The notes under the pieces are model-generated. The model was given only the letters and a program-made list of their open reading frames with translations. It had not been told where the DNA came from and did not search any database. A stretch of 64,000 bases of DNA from Treponema sp. GTDB taxonomy: Bacteria > Spirochaetota > Spirochaetia > Treponematales > Breznakiellaceae. Made by a program: the position numbers and the translations under genes. The stretch is taken from the NCBI GenBank assembly GCA_009784975.1, contig WQXG01000003.1:1-64000 (forward strand). The letters are read 5' to 3'. This document shows, piece by piece, positions 1 to 10,809 of this stretch (position 1 is the first letter of the stretch; each line of letters starts with the position of its first letter).

Positions 1-91
1 CCTGAGATTCAAGCGTCTTCTCTGTAAAAACAGCCTTGAAAACATTGTCTTTGCGGATGTCAATTAAGTCATCATCTTCGGTAAATCGCAT
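1..91 (-). CDS. N-terminus of a Rpn/PD-(D/E)XK nuclease family putative transposase (truncated by window edge)
   Basis: Reverse strand from ATG at 91: MRFTEDDDLIDIRKDNVFKAVFTEKTLESQ, resembling the N-terminus of PD-(D/E)XK-type transposase/Rpn proteins; runs off the window. Confidence 0.55.
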   Translation of the reverse strand, partial: MRFTEDDDLIDIRKDNVFKAVFTEKTLESQ

Positions 92-262
92 TTTCTGCTC
101 CTTCGGGCAGGGGACTGCCCTACAAAATAAATTTAACAGACACAAAATCTGTTACCTATTAATGGCGCACAGATGCGTGGTGCTTGACCGAAAAATGAGT
201 TTTTAGAAAATATTTTAAAAATTTACAGAAATATCACTACACAAACGTTTTTTGAACCGGAA

Positions 263-320
263 AATGGTAGCTGCTACCGGTTTGGGGAAGTGGTAGCTGC
301 TACCACTTTGGAAAATTGTT
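263..320. repeat. Tandem ~26-bp units, each centred on a palindrome (GGTAGCTGCTACC / GTTAGCTTCTAAC)
   Basis: gaaaatGGTAGCTGCTACCggtttg, gggaagtGGTAGCTGCTACCactttg, gaaaattGTTAGCTTCTAACctgtg seen in series. Confidence 0.75.
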
Positions 321-564
321 AGCTTCTAACCTGTGTACAGGCGCGGCGGGCTGCGGGGCTGCGGGTGTGGAAAACAATTTTTGCAGCTCTCTGCGGAAGA
401 GACTTCGTAGAAGGCTCTGTAGCAGATTCCGGCAAATGTTTTCCACGCACGCAGACCCGCAGACCGACATGCCTGTACGGAGAGGAAGTGGTTCTAACAC
501 TTTTACAAGATCACGCACGCAGAGCGAGTTGATTCTAACACTCAAAATCCTATAAAATACCCAC

Positions 565-1164
565 ATGGAAGAACTCCAATCCACAGAAATCCTGGATCGC
601 GAAATACTGGAAGACGCAAGAAAAAAAGCCCAACGCATCCTAAAAACCGCAGAAGATACAATAAACGCCCAAAATGCCGAATGGGAAAAAAAGACAGCAA
701 AAAACATCGAAACGCTTGAAACTCAATATAACGAATTAAAAAACATCGAAGAAAAAAGAGTGATGGCTCGCCTGCCAATCGATAAACTCAGGGCAAAAAT
801 CGATAAAATCGAAACCCTGCTCCAACAGGCTGTAGAAACATGGTATAAAAGCCTAAGCCGCAAACAAATACTGGAGTTGATGGGGAAGGCAGTGGACAGC
901 ATGAAGAAAGTGGACAGTGAGCAGTGGAGAGTGACAGAGGTATGCGGGCTTGAACGTGAAGAAATAGAAGCAATTCTATCTTCTATCCCTTACTCTGCCC
1001 TGGTGACTGGCAACTACCCACTGTCAACTGCTAATTACCCTTCCATAACACTGGAAACAGATAATGTGAGAATAACTTCTTCTATAGAGAGAATGGCCGA
1101 AAGGCTTCTTCTGGATAAACGCGCCGAATTAATTGAGCTTCTTGAATTTACGGAGGAAGTTTAA
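565..1164 (+). CDS. atpE: V-type ATP synthase subunit E-like
   Basis: Coiled-coil N-terminus, 199 aa, directly upstream of and overlapping V-ATPase A. Confidence 0.7.
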   Translation: MEELQSTEILDREILEDARKKAQRILKTAEDTINAQNAEWEKKTAKNIETLETQYNELKNIEEKRVMARLPIDKLRAKIDKIETLLQQAVETWYKSLSRKQILELMGKAVDSMKKVDSEQWRVTEVCGLEREEIEAILSSIPYSALVTGNYPLSTANYPSITLETDNVRITSSIERMAERLLLDKRAELIELLEFTEEV

Positions 1165-2990
1165 TGCAAGGGCGAGTAAATCGAATTTCTGGTCCTATAA
1201 TACACGCGTCCGGTTTGGGAAAAGCGGGGCTTTATGATCTTGTAGAAATCGGAGAAAACAGAATCATCGGGGAAATTGTCCGCATTGAAGGGGACGAGGC
1301 TGTCATACAGGTTTATGAAGATAACACCGGCCTTAAAACAGGCAGCCCGGCTTTTTCAACAGACCGTCCGCTATCGGCTTTGCTTGGCCCCGGATTAATA
1401 GGAACAATTTATGACGGGATTCAGCGTCCGCTAACTCTCCTTTACGAACAGGACGGAGCTTTCATGAAACCGGGCGGAAGAGGAAACCAGCTTGATCCTC
1501 ACAAAAAATGGCACTTTGTACCCGATCCGGCGTTAGCCGCAAATCTGGCAAACGGAAAAAAAATTAAAGCAAGTCCCGGGCTTGTGCTTGGCACAGTTAA
1601 AGAAACAGAAAGTATAACCTGTAAGATAATGGTTGCGCCGGATACAAAAGGCGGCGAAATAGACAGTTTGAGAGGCGAAGGCGATTATACAATTTTTGAA
1701 GCGGCGGCAAAAACAAGTCTTGGCGAAAACATTACAATCGCGCAATGGTGGCCGGTGCGCAAAAGCCGCCCTGCTGCCATGCGTCTTTTGCCGGATCAGC
1801 CTCTGATCACAGGGGAGCGCGTAATCGACATTTTTTTTCCGTTATCAAAAGGCGGCACTGCCGCGATTCCCGGCGGGTTCGGCACAGGCAAAACAATGAC
1901 ACAGCATGCTATCGCAAAATGGTGCGATGCTGATGTAATCATCTACATAGGCTGCGGAGAACGCGGCAATGAAATGACCGATGTTCTCACAGAGTTCCCG
2001 CAGCTTATGGATCCAAAGACAGGACGCAGTTTAATGGAAAGAACTTTGCTTATTGCCAATACTTCAAATATGCCTGTCGCGGCGCGGGAAGTTTCCATTT
2101 ACACAGGCGTTACGCTTGCTGAATTTTACCGCGACATGGGCTATCATGTCGCGATCATGGCGGACTCAACCAGCCGATGGGCAGAAGCGTTACGCGAACT
2201 TTCCGGGCGCATGGAAGAAATGCCGGCAGAAGAAGGTTTTCCTTCCTATCTTCCGACACGCCTTGCGGAATTTTACGAACGCGCCGGAAGAGTGCGCACG
2301 CTTGGCGGACAGGAAGGTTCTGTTACCATTATTGGAGCTGTTTCTCCTCCCGGCGGAGATTTTTCTGAACCGGTAACCCAGCATACAAAACGTTTTATCC
2401 GCTGTTTTTGGGCATTGGACAGAGACCTTGCAAACGCGAGGCATTATCCCGCGATAAGCTGGAGCGACAGTTATTCTGAATATGCGGATGAGATTAAACA
2501 TTGGTGGCAGAAAATAAATCCGCACTGGATACAGGTCAGAAAAAAAGGACTTGATATTCTAAAACAGGAACAAAAATTATCAGAAATTGTAAGGCTGATA
2601 GGACCTGATGCTTTGCCGGATGAGCAAAAATTGATTCTTCTAACCGCGCAAATTATCAAAGACGGATTTTTACAGCAGAATTCTTTTGATGAAATTGATA
2701 TGTACTGCGCTCCCGAAAAACAGGTGCGTCTCCTTCAGCTAATAATAGAATTTCACGAAAGAGCTTTTACCTGCATTGAACTCGGCGCGCCCATGACAAA
2801 AATAACAGAAACAGGTTTAAAAGAAAAAATGTCCCGGTTAAAAAGCACGGTAAAAAATGTTAGGGACACGGTCCCTGGGAACATAGTCCCTGGGGACTTT
2901 CATGATTTTGAAAAAGAAATGCAGACTAAACTCGAAGAACTTGAACGCGCATACCGCTCCCGGCTGGTTCAAACGGGGAAAACTTTATGA
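1164..2990 (+). CDS. atpA: V-type ATP synthase subunit A
   Basis: Walker [36 protein letters not shown]; 608 aa. Confidence 0.97.
   Translation: MQGRVNRISGPIIHASGLGKAGLYDLVEIGENRIIGEIVRIEGDEAVIQVYEDNTGLKTGSPAFSTDRPLSALLGPGLIGTIYDGIQRPLTLLYEQDGAFMKPGGRGNQLDPHKKWHFVPDPALAANLANGKKIKASPGLVLGTVKETESITCKIMVAPDTKGGEIDSLRGEGDYTIFEAAAKTSLGENITIAQWWPVRKSRPAAMRLLPDQPLITGERVIDIFFPLSKGGTAAIPGGFGTGKTMTQHAIAKWCDADVIIYIGCGERGNEMTDVLTEFPQLMDPKTGRSLMERTLLIANTSNMPVAAREVSIYTGVTLAEFYRDMGYHVAIMADSTSRWAEALRELSGRMEEMPAEEGFPSYLPTRLAEFYERAGRVRTLGGQEGSVTIIGAVSPPGGDFSEPVTQHTKRFIRCFWALDRDLANARHYPAISWSDSYSEYADEIKHWWQKINPHWIQVRKKGLDILKQEQKLSEIVRLIGPDALPDEQKLILLTAQIIKDGFLQQNSFDEIDMYCAPEKQVRLLQLIIEFHERAFTCIELGAPMTKITETGLKEKMSRLKSTVKNVRDTVPGNIVPGDFHDFEKEMQTKLEELERAYRSRLVQTGKTL
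2862..2900. repeat. Double-hairpin GGGAC/GTCCC repeat embedded in atpA coding sequence
   Basis: AGGGACacgGTCCCT followed by AGTCCCtgGGGACT; encodes [13 protein letters not shown]. Confidence 0.7.
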
Positions 2991-4363
2991 GAGACATTGA
3001 ATACAAAGGGCTGTCGCGGATAGAAGGAAGTATTGTGATCACCTCACGCAGCCGTTATGCCGGTTATAACGAAGTTGTCGCGGTTTACGATCGTGATAAC
3101 AACAAAAGACTTGGACGCATAATCGATCTAAGCGATGACTGGGCTGCTATTCAGATTTTTGGCAGCAGCACAGGGCTTTCTGCCGAAGACTCACGGGTTG
3201 AATTTCTGGAGAAGCCGATGGAACTTCGCGTCGGCACGGGATTATTGGGACGGGTATTCAACGGACTTGGAGAGCCGATTGACGGATACGGAAATATTTT
3301 TTCTTCCAAAACTTATGATATAAACGGGCTGCCGATTAATCCTTTTGCGCGCGCATACCCTCGTGATTTTATTCAAACAGGAATATCTTCGATAGACGGA
3401 ATGAATACGCTTATTCGCGGGCAAAAACTTCCGATATTTTCCGGCAACGGGCTTCCTCATAATCGTCTTGCCGCGCAGATTGTCCGTCAGGCAAGACTTG
3501 GTCCGCACGAAAAAAACACTGAACAGTTTGTTATCGTCTTCTGCGCTATGGGTGTCAACAATGATGCGGCGCGGTTTTTCCTTGATGATTTTGAACAATC
3601 CGGCGTTCTTTCCAATGTTGTAGTTTTTCTTTCCCTTGCGGACTCACCTTCGCTTGAAAGGCTTATCGCCCCGCGCTGCGCGCTAACCGCCGCAGAATAT
3701 CTTGCCTATGAAAAAAACAAACACGTTCTTGTCGTAATGACCGACATGACAAACTACTGCGAAACATTACGGGAAGTTTCTGCCGTCCGCGCGGAAGTAC
3801 CGGGAAGAAAAGGATATCCATGTTATCTTTATTCAGACCTTGCTTCGCTCTATGAAAGAGCCGGAAAAATTAAAACCTCCGGCGGCTCAATTACACAAAT
3901 ACCGATTCTCACCATGCCCAATGATGATATCAGCCATCCTATCCCTGACTTGTCCGGCTACATTACAGAAGGGCAAATTGTTCTGGATCGCGAACTTTAC
4001 GAGAGAGGCATATACCCTCCTGTAGCCGGGCTTCCAAGTCTTTCGCGTCTTATGAAGGACGGAATAGGATCCGGCATGACAAGGGAGGATCACAAGGAAG
4101 TATCGGCTCAGCTTTTCGCGTCTTACGCGAAAGTAAAGCAGCTTCGTAACCTGACGTCGATAATCGGCGAGGAGGAACTTTCCGCAACCGACAAACAATA
4201 TCTTAAATTCGGCGAAAAATTCGAACAAACATTCCTGACCCAGGGCGAATACGAAAACCGCACCATAGAACAAACCCTAAATCTAGGCTGGAAAACCCTC
4301 CAGGAACTCCCAAAACCCGAACTCCTAAGAATCAGCAGCAAATTCATAGAAAAACACTACTAA
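2987..4363 (+). CDS. atpB: V-type ATP synthase subunit B
   Basis: [29 protein letters not shown]; 458 aa; overlaps the end of subunit A. Confidence 0.97.
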   Translation: MRDIEYKGLSRIEGSIVITSRSRYAGYNEVVAVYDRDNNKRLGRIIDLSDDWAAIQIFGSSTGLSAEDSRVEFLEKPMELRVGTGLLGRVFNGLGEPIDGYGNIFSSKTYDINGLPINPFARAYPRDFIQTGISSIDGMNTLIRGQKLPIFSGNGLPHNRLAAQIVRQARLGPHEKNTEQFVIVFCAMGVNNDAARFFLDDFEQSGVLSNVVVFLSLADSPSLERLIAPRCALTAAEYLAYEKNKHVLVVMTDMTNYCETLREVSAVRAEVPGRKGYPCYLYSDLASLYERAGKIKTSGGSITQIPILTMPNDDISHPIPDLSGYITEGQIVLDRELYERGIYPPVAGLPSLSRLMKDGIGSGMTREDHKEVSAQLFASYAKVKQLRNLTSIIGEEELSATDKQYLKFGEKFEQTFLTQGEYENRTIEQTLNLGWKTLQELPKPELLRISSKFIEKHY

Positions 4364-4369
4364 TTTCCC

Positions 4370-4433
4370 AGGACTCACGCGGAGGCGCAGAGGCGCAGAG
4401 GACGCAGAGGAAGAGGGGGGAGGAAGGGGAAGA
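4370..4433. repeat. Single arm of the GC-rich CGCAGAGGCGC repeat family
   Basis: ggactcacgcggaggcgcagaggcgcagaggacgcagagg. Confidence 0.75.
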
Positions 4434-4495
4434 GATGCCAACTCTTGATAACAACCACCAAAATCGTATATAATCAATAAAAAGGAGCCAGAAGC

Positions 4496-5785
4496 ATGAG
4501 CACATTAGGAATAATAAATTCCGATCCGGAAATTCAAAAAAGTATAGAATTTACTTTTAAACAGAATCAAGGGCAAAACAAAGATTTATTGTTTATGACC
4601 AAAGAAGATGAAATTCTTGAATTCATTAAATATGCCCTGCCGGAACTGATAATAATCAATTTTTCGGACACAAAAATAAATATCAACGAAATAATCGAAC
4701 CAATTCAAAACGACAAATGGATATTAAACTTTGGAATCATCGGCATTTTTAATCCTGCCGCAGATAAAGAAGAAGAACTGCTAAAAAAATACAAAGGCAT
4801 CAATGTTCTTGTTATGCTGGATAACTATCTTATCAGGTCACATTTGGCAAAAAGCATAGAGTGCATCGAACAGAATTACCAGATTATTTTTCAGCGTGAG
4901 TTTTCAAAAACTTTTCTTGACGGAGCATCCGGCAATTTTATCATAGACAACGATCTTCAGGCAGTTCCTCTTTATGCAGGTATAGGAGCTACAATTCTGT
5001 CACAGCGCGGGCTAATAAATCCGGACAGAAAAATGCACCTTCAGCTTGCTTTAATTGAACTTATCGTAAATGCCATTGAACACGGAAATTGCGGCATTAG
5101 CTACGAAGAAAAAAACAAAAGCCTTGAATCCGGCGTATCTTCTGTAGATTTAATTTTGGAAAAATGCAAAAACCCGGAAATACAGGCAAAAAGAACATAC
5201 TTTGGCTGGGATATAAAACCGGAAAAATCAACTTTCATAATCCGGGATCAGGGCGAAGGTTTTGATGTAAAAGATTACATAGAAAAAATGAAAACTCAGG
5301 ATGATTACAGCCTGCATGGCAGGGGCATCAGAATGGCTTCAAAACTTTTTAAAAAATTAAAATACAATGCCAAAGGAAATCAAGCCACTTTAATAGTAGA
5401 CCATGATTCGTCTGTTGAATATGAAGTACCGGTTGGTTTTACACAGGAACAGGTTATCCATGTAAAAAAAGGAGATGTGATTCTAAAAGAAGGAGAGCCA
5501 AGCGATTGTCTATATTATATTTCTTCCGGCACTTATGAAGTAATTCATAATGAAAAACGCGTTGGTACCCTTTCCACACAGGATATTTTTCTGGGAGAGA
5601 TGTCATTCCTTCTTAACAAACGCCGCTCCGCGACAATCAAAGCCGCAAGCGCGGGAAAACTGATATGTCTTACCCAAAAAACTTTTATTAATATAATCCG
5701 GGAATATCCGCATTATGGAGTTTTTCTGTCAAAACTTCTTGCCAAACGGCTGGTACGCACCAACAAACAGGCAGCAAGACGTTAG
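4496..5785 (+). CDS. Receiver-like N-terminus + HATPase_c + cyclic-nucleotide-binding domain protein
   Basis: IELIVNAIEHGN (N-box), DQGEGFDVKDY (G-box), then VKKGDVILKEGEPSDCLYYISSGTYEV...LGEMSFLLNKRRSATIKA (cNMP-binding). Confidence 0.8.
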   Translation: MSTLGIINSDPEIQKSIEFTFKQNQGQNKDLLFMTKEDEILEFIKYALPELIIINFSDTKININEIIEPIQNDKWILNFGIIGIFNPAADKEEELLKKYKGINVLVMLDNYLIRSHLAKSIECIEQNYQIIFQREFSKTFLDGASGNFIIDNDLQAVPLYAGIGATILSQRGLINPDRKMHLQLALIELIVNAIEHGNCGISYEEKNKSLESGVSSVDLILEKCKNPEIQAKRTYFGWDIKPEKSTFIIRDQGEGFDVKDYIEKMKTQDDYSLHGRGIRMASKLFKKLKYNAKGNQATLIVDHDSSVEYEVPVGFTQEQVIHVKKGDVILKEGEPSDCLYYISSGTYEVIHNEKRVGTLSTQDIFLGEMSFLLNKRRSATIKAASAGKLICLTQKTFINIIREYPHYGVFLSKLLAKRLVRTNKQAARR

Positions 5786-7119
5786 TTTTTTATTCCTTTA
5801 ATAAATTTTTCCAGAACATCGTCCATATCAGGTTTTCCGATTTCCTGCAGACTGTATTCCACACGCGCGCAAGGTTTGTTAATCTTTATAACACGCTGTA
5901 AATCTATCGGGGTGGCAATAATAACAGAATCGCAGGGGGTTTTTTCTATTGTTAAACTAAGGTCTTTCATTTGCTGTTCTCCGTAACCCATGGCAGGCAG
6001 CAATTTGCCGATACCGGGGTATAAACGGTATGTTTCCGCCAGCTTGCCCACAGCAAAGCTTCGCGGATCAATTATTTCCGCCGCGCCAAAACGTTTAGCG
6101 GCGACTATACCTGCTCCTATTTTCATTTCTCCGTGAGTGAGCGTCGGTCCGTCTTCTATTACCAAAACCCTTTTACCGCGTATAATTTCCGGTTTATCCA
6201 CGCTTAATGTCGAGGCGGCATCAATTACAACAGCTTTAGGATTCACTTTTTCTATATTGTTTCTGACTGCTTCGATATTGTCAAAATCCGCGCTGTCAAT
6301 TTTGTTTATAACCGCAACATCGGCAAGACGCAGGGTTACCTCTCCGGGATAATATGAAAGCTCATGCCCCGGTCTGTGCGGATCAACTACCGTAATCATA
6401 AGATCGGGTTTATAGAACGGGAAATCGTTGTTTCCTCCGTCCCAAAGAATAACATCGCAGCCATTGGGATCTTTTTCCGCAGCACGCAGAATGGCTTCAT
6501 AATCAACTCCCGCGTAAATAACATTTCCCCGCGCGATATGAGGCTCGTATTCTTCCATTTCTTCTATCGTACAATTATGTTTTTTTAAATCTTCTATCGA
6601 CGCAAAACGCTGCACCTTTTGCGCTTCCAAATCGCCGTAAGGCATGGGGTGGCGGATAGCGATCACTTTCAGGTTATGCGCCATTAAAACTTCTGCAATA
6701 CGGCGTGTTGTCTGGCTCTTGCCGCATCCTGTACGAATCGCGCCTACTGCAATAACAGGTTTTGTGCTTTTTAACATGGTATTTTTATAACCCATCAATG
6801 TAAAATCAGCGCCAGCGGCGTTTACTTTTGCTCCAACACCCATAACCGCGTTATAGGTAACATCGCTGTAGGAAAAAACACATTCATCTATGTTTAGGTC
6901 TTTTATCAATTTTTCCAATTCATCCTGTTCATAAATGGGAATACCCTGCGGATACAGGCTGCCTGCCAACGCTGCCGGATATTTACGTCCTGCAATATCG
7001 GGAATCTGAGCGGCAGTAAAAGCCGCTACATTATAAGCGGGATTATCGCGGTAAAAGGTGTTAAAATTATGAAAATCTCTCCCCGCCGCGCCAATAATAA
7101 CAATTTTTCGTACAGACAT
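5782..7119 (-). CDS. Cyclic 2,3-diphosphoglycerate synthetase-like P-loop protein
   Basis: KIVIIGAAGRDFHNFNTFYRDNPAYNVAAFTAAQIPDI..., P-loop GAIRTGCGKSQT; start moved to the ATG at 7119, preceded by AGGAGG. Confidence 0.8.
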   Translation of the reverse strand: MSVRKIVIIGAAGRDFHNFNTFYRDNPAYNVAAFTAAQIPDIAGRKYPAALAGSLYPQGIPIYEQDELEKLIKDLNIDECVFSYSDVTYNAVMGVGAKVNAAGADFTLMGYKNTMLKSTKPVIAVGAIRTGCGKSQTTRRIAEVLMAHNLKVIAIRHPMPYGDLEAQKVQRFASIEDLKKHNCTIEEMEEYEPHIARGNVIYAGVDYEAILRAAEKDPNGCDVILWDGGNNDFPFYKPDLMITVVDPHRPGHELSYYPGEVTLRLADVAVINKIDSADFDNIEAVRNNIEKVNPKAVVIDAASTLSVDKPEIIRGKRVLVIEDGPTLTHGEMKIGAGIVAAKRFGAAEIIDPRSFAVGKLAETYRLYPGIGKLLPAMGYGEQQMKDLSLTIEKTPCDSVIIATPIDLQRVIKINKPCARVEYSLQEIGKPDMDDVLEKFIKGIKN

Positions 7120-7172
7120 ATGATCCTCCTGGTAGATGATTTTCATAATAATATTTTAATAAAAAAATTGCA

Positions 7173-7427
7173 AGGACTCTCGCAGAGGCGCGGAGGCGCA
7201 GAGGACGCAGAGTTTTTGTCTGAAATCTTCCTTAAAACCCAGAATGATATGTTAGTTGTCATATATAATTAGGAATAAGGGTAAGAATTCGAACAAAAGC
7301 CCCCTCTTCCCCCCTCTTCCTCCGCGTCCTCCGCGCCTCTGCGCCTCCGCGAGAATCTTAACCAGTTTCTTCCAGCGCCTCCGCGAGAATCTTTCCCAGT
7401 TTCTTCCCGCGCCTCCGCGAGAATCTT
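7173..7427. repeat. MITE-like nested inverted-repeat element (copy A), with two extra 34-bp terminal units at its right end
   Basis: Left arm CTCGCAGAGGCGCGGAGGCGCAGAGGACGCAGAG; right arm its reverse complement; inner arms ttttgtctgaaatcttcctta / taagggtaagaattcgaacaaaa. Confidence 0.75.
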
Positions 7428-7433
7428 GCCAAG

Positions 7434-8444
7434 TCAGGGGTATTTTTTTTTGAAGCCGGTTACTCTTGCCTGGGCTGTGACATTGAGCGCGGACTGCTCT
7501 CCTCTTGAGAGGTATTGGTAACCTATACCCGCTATCATGGCGGCATTGTCGCCGCACAGATCAAGCGGCGGGAAGATGCAGCGAAGATGCGTCTGCTCTG
7601 CAAGACTTGCGCGAAGCAGACTGTTAGCCGCAACACCGCCTCCTGCCACGATTGTAGTAAGCCCCGTATCTTCTGCCGCGTTTAAAAGCGCGCGTAATAA
7701 TATTTGTATCGCGGTCTTCTGAAAAGAAGCGGCAATATCTTCGTTAGAAAACGGCTTTTTCTTAAAAGTATCCAGCTGGTTTATCACTGCGTTTTTTAAA
7801 CCTGAGTACGACACATCATAGCGGTGGTCTCCCTTGTGAAGCGAGGGCATCGGGAAACGGAACGCTTCACTGTCGCCGCTCTGCGCCATTTTATCGATAA
7901 CAAGCCCTCCGGGATAGCCGAAATTATAATGTTTAGCCACTTTATCAAACGCTTCGCCCGCGGCATCATCAATAGTGGTTCCCAAAACTGTTATATTGTC
8001 AAAGTCATCCGCGCGGCAGATAATCGTATGCCCTCCGGAAACCAAAAGCCCCAGAAACGGATATTCTATTTTGGAGGAAGTAAGCTGCACCGCGTACAAA
8101 TGCGCCAGCATATGATCAACCGCGATAAACGGAATGTTACGCGCCCATGCAAAAGCTTTTGCGAAAGAAAGCCCGACCAATAATGAGCCCAAAAGCCCGG
8201 GACGGCTTGTTACCGCTACAGCGTCAATATCTGCCGCGCTTAAAGCGCACTTTTCTAAAGCTTCTTTTGTTACCGCATAAATCCATTCCGTATGCTTGCG
8301 GCTGGCAATTTCCGGCACTACCCCGCTCCATGGCGCATGAAACGGCACTTGAGTAGCAATTACATTTGAAAGAATTTTATTCCCGTCCTGCACAACAGCC
8401 GCAGAACATTCATCGCAGGATGTTTCTATACCCAATACTTTCAT
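7434..8444 (-). CDS. tsaD: tRNA N6-adenosine threonylcarbamoyltransferase
   Basis: MKVLGIETSCDECSAAVV, SGGHT, VAGGGVAANSLLR. Confidence 0.97.
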   Translation of the reverse strand: MKVLGIETSCDECSAAVVQDGNKILSNVIATQVPFHAPWSGVVPEIASRKHTEWIYAVTKEALEKCALSAADIDAVAVTSRPGLLGSLLVGLSFAKAFAWARNIPFIAVDHMLAHLYAVQLTSSKIEYPFLGLLVSGGHTIICRADDFDNITVLGTTIDDAAGEAFDKVAKHYNFGYPGGLVIDKMAQSGDSEAFRFPMPSLHKGDHRYDVSYSGLKNAVINQLDTFKKKPFSNEDIAASFQKTAIQILLRALLNAAEDTGLTTIVAGGGVAANSLLRASLAEQTHLRCIFPPLDLCGDNAAMIAGIGYQYLSRGEQSALNVTAQARVTGFKKKYP

Positions 8445-8445
8445 G

Positions 8446-9486
8446 TTATTTAATAATATCAGAAACTGTCTTTAATGTATAACCTTGTTCTATATATAGG
8501 GGAAATTGTTCCGTAAGAAGCGGCGCTAAAGCAGGCGACCATGTGTGGCCAATCATCACCGCGCTGCCGTTTCTTTGCGCTCTTAAAAGACCGCCGGAAA
8601 TATAACGGATCATGGCGTTTTTATTTTGTTCGTTATCAATAAACACATCTCTTTGCGCGATCTTTATTCCCATCTGATTCGCGACAGACGGAACAACAGT
8701 ATCGGCGGTTGTCCTTGAATCAAGAAAGAAAAGGTTGTTCTGCGCGCAAAAATCCAATATGGTCTGCATCGCTTCCCTGTCCATTGTAATTCTTGACCCC
8801 TGATGATTGTTAATTCCCGCAACAGGGCCAACCTCCGCGATGTTACGCGTCAGCACTTCCAGAATTTCGCCTGCGCTCATGCCGGAAACAATCGCGCCGG
8901 GACCCGGATTCTGCGCTCCAATCGCTTCCATAGGCTGGTGAAGAAGCACTTCCTTTCCGGCAGCTCTTATGCGTTTTGCCGCTTCCGCGGAATAGGGCAG
9001 CCCCGGCAAAACCGCGATTGTTACAGGTCCCGGTATACGCAAAAACGGCTCCAGTTCCCTGAGGTTATTGCCTGCGTCATCTATTACAAAAATAAGGGAA
9101 CCCATATTTTCAGCCGGTTTCGTCGTAACAGCATTGGTTATAACAGGTTTTGTGTTATCAGGAACAGCCGGGCGCGAAGGCGTAGTATTGGGATGGGGTG
9201 TCACAACAGGTTTTTCTATAGGTTTTTCAGCCGGTTTTTCCGCCGGATTATCTGCTGGATTTGGAGTAATGTTAACAATTGTTTCGGGTACAGGTTCGCT
9301 ATCTGCTGTTACAGGGGGTAATTCAGCCCTTTTATTTAATGACTGATATATGTAAATTCCCGCAAAAGAAATGCCTAAAGCAAAAGCGACTATTAAGCCA
9401 ACCAGCAAAAACGACTGTAAACCGACAGAAAAACCCGTTTTTTTCCGTTTTCTGCCCGATCTTTTCCCTTTAATAGTTTTCTTCAT
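8446..9486 (-). CDS. Divergent polysaccharide deacetylase family protein
   Basis: Signal anchor, Pro-rich linker with KPAEKPIEKP repeats, FVIDDAGNNLRELEPFLRIPGPVTIAVLPGLPYS. Confidence 0.85.
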   Translation of the reverse strand: MKKTIKGKRSGRKRKKTGFSVGLQSFLLVGLIVAFALGISFAGIYIYQSLNKRAELPPVTADSEPVPETIVNITPNPADNPAEKPAEKPIEKPVVTPHPNTTPSRPAVPDNTKPVITNAVTTKPAENMGSLIFVIDDAGNNLRELEPFLRIPGPVTIAVLPGLPYSAEAAKRIRAAGKEVLLHQPMEAIGAQNPGPGAIVSGMSAGEILEVLTRNIAEVGPVAGINNHQGSRITMDREAMQTILDFCAQNNLFFLDSRTTADTVVPSVANQMGIKIAQRDVFIDNEQNKNAMIRYISGGLLRAQRNGSAVMIGHTWSPALAPLLTEQFPLYIEQGYTLKTVSDIIK

Positions 9487-9665
9487 ATATATCCATATAA
9501 TATCGGCATATATAAAATGGGGAATTAGGAGTAAGAAATCGGGAATTTAAGGGGTTTTTTTCCGTTTTTCATTCCTGAATGGTTTAAAGGGGTCTTGTAT
9601 AAAATCAAATATTTATAGATAATCTTAAAAGGATGTCTTATAGAAGAATTTAAGGAGAGAAAATA

Positions 9666-10799
9666 ATGAAGAAAAAAATCGTTTTTGCCTATTCGGGCGG
9701 TATCGATTCTACAGCAGGCATTACCTGGTTAAAAGAAAATCAGGATTGCGAAATAATCGCTGTATGTGTTGATGTCGGACAGGCAGCGGACTGGAAAGCA
9801 ATTCAAAAACGGGCTTCTGCGGCAGGAGCCGGAACCTGTTATATTGCTGATGTTAAAAAGGAATATGTTGAAGGATATATCTGGCCTGCCCTTAAAGCCG
9901 GAGCCATGTACGAAGAAAAACATCTGCTTGGGGCATCTATCGCAAAACCATTAATTGTTAAAGTTCTTGCCGAGTACGCGCGCAAGGAAAAAGCGGCGGC
10001 TATCGCTCACGGCAGCAAAGCAAATGATCAGCTTGATTTTTGCATTAAAGCTCTTGCTCCCGAACTGGAAACAATTGCTCCCTGGCGGATATGGAAACTT
10101 AAAAGCCGCGAAGACGCTGTAAGGTATTTAACAAGAAGAAAAATACCCATCCATGCAAAAAAGAAAAATTCCTACAGAACAGAAAAAACACTGTGGCAGG
10201 TTTCTCACAAAGGACTGGAACTTGAAAACCCGTCAACTGAGCCCATGTATAAAAAAATACTTACCATGACTGTAACTCCGGAGAAAGCGCCGAATAAACC
10301 CGTATACATAGATATTGATTTTGAGAAAGGCATTCCTTCCGCGCTTAACGGCAAAAAAATGGAAGGCTTAGCGCTTATCAGTCAATTAAATAAAATTGGC
10401 GGCGCATACGGCATCGGTATTTCTGATCTTGTAGAAAGTATCAGCGGCGCAAATAAAATCCGCAGTGTATATGAAGCGCCCGGCGCCGGCATTCTTTATT
10501 ATGCCCAAAAAGAGCTTGAACATCTCTGCCTGGACAAGGCTTCTTTTTCATTTAAGCAGCGAATTTCAATAAAATTCAGTGAACTGATTTACGATGGTTT
10601 TTGGTTTACCCCTCTGTTTAAAGCGCTCTGCGCATTTGTAGACAGCACACAGCAAACTGTAAACGGCAAAGTAAAACTAAAGCTGTACAAGGGCTCAATA
10701 AGCACAGCCGGTACTTCTTCCCCTAATTCGCTGTACAAAACCGATATTGCTGCCAATGAGAAGAAAGTAATTTCTAAAAAAACAAAAGTAAAAAAATAG
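9666..10799 (+). CDS. argG: Argininosuccinate synthase
   Basis: [43 protein letters not shown]. Confidence 0.88.
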   Translation: MKKKIVFAYSGGIDSTAGITWLKENQDCEIIAVCVDVGQAADWKAIQKRASAAGAGTCYIADVKKEYVEGYIWPALKAGAMYEEKHLLGASIAKPLIVKVLAEYARKEKAAAIAHGSKANDQLDFCIKALAPELETIAPWRIWKLKSREDAVRYLTRRKIPIHAKKKNSYRTEKTLWQVSHKGLELENPSTEPMYKKILTMTVTPEKAPNKPVYIDIDFEKGIPSALNGKKMEGLALISQLNKIGGAYGIGISDLVESISGANKIRSVYEAPGAGILYYAQKELEHLCLDKASFSFKQRISIKFSELIYDGFWFTPLFKALCAFVDSTQQTVNGKVKLKLYKGSISTAGTSSPNSLYKTDIAANEKKVISKKTKVKK

Positions 10800-10809
10800 G
10801 AGGAATATC

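Noticed and set aside
300-778. Overlapping small ORFs on both strands (135, 79, 78 aa) near the window start
   Set aside because: They run across repeat-rich DNA and antisense to subunit E, with no SD or recognisable domain
7252-7557. ORFs 101 aa (-) and 65 aa (+) over the GC-rich repeat
   Set aside because: Arg/Gly- or Pro-rich translations of the repeat arms (RRGGRGGRGG), not genuine proteins
8803-9346. 172-aa and 92-aa + strand ORFs
   Set aside because: Antisense to a clear polysaccharide deacetylase gene; low-complexity translation of its Pro-rich linker
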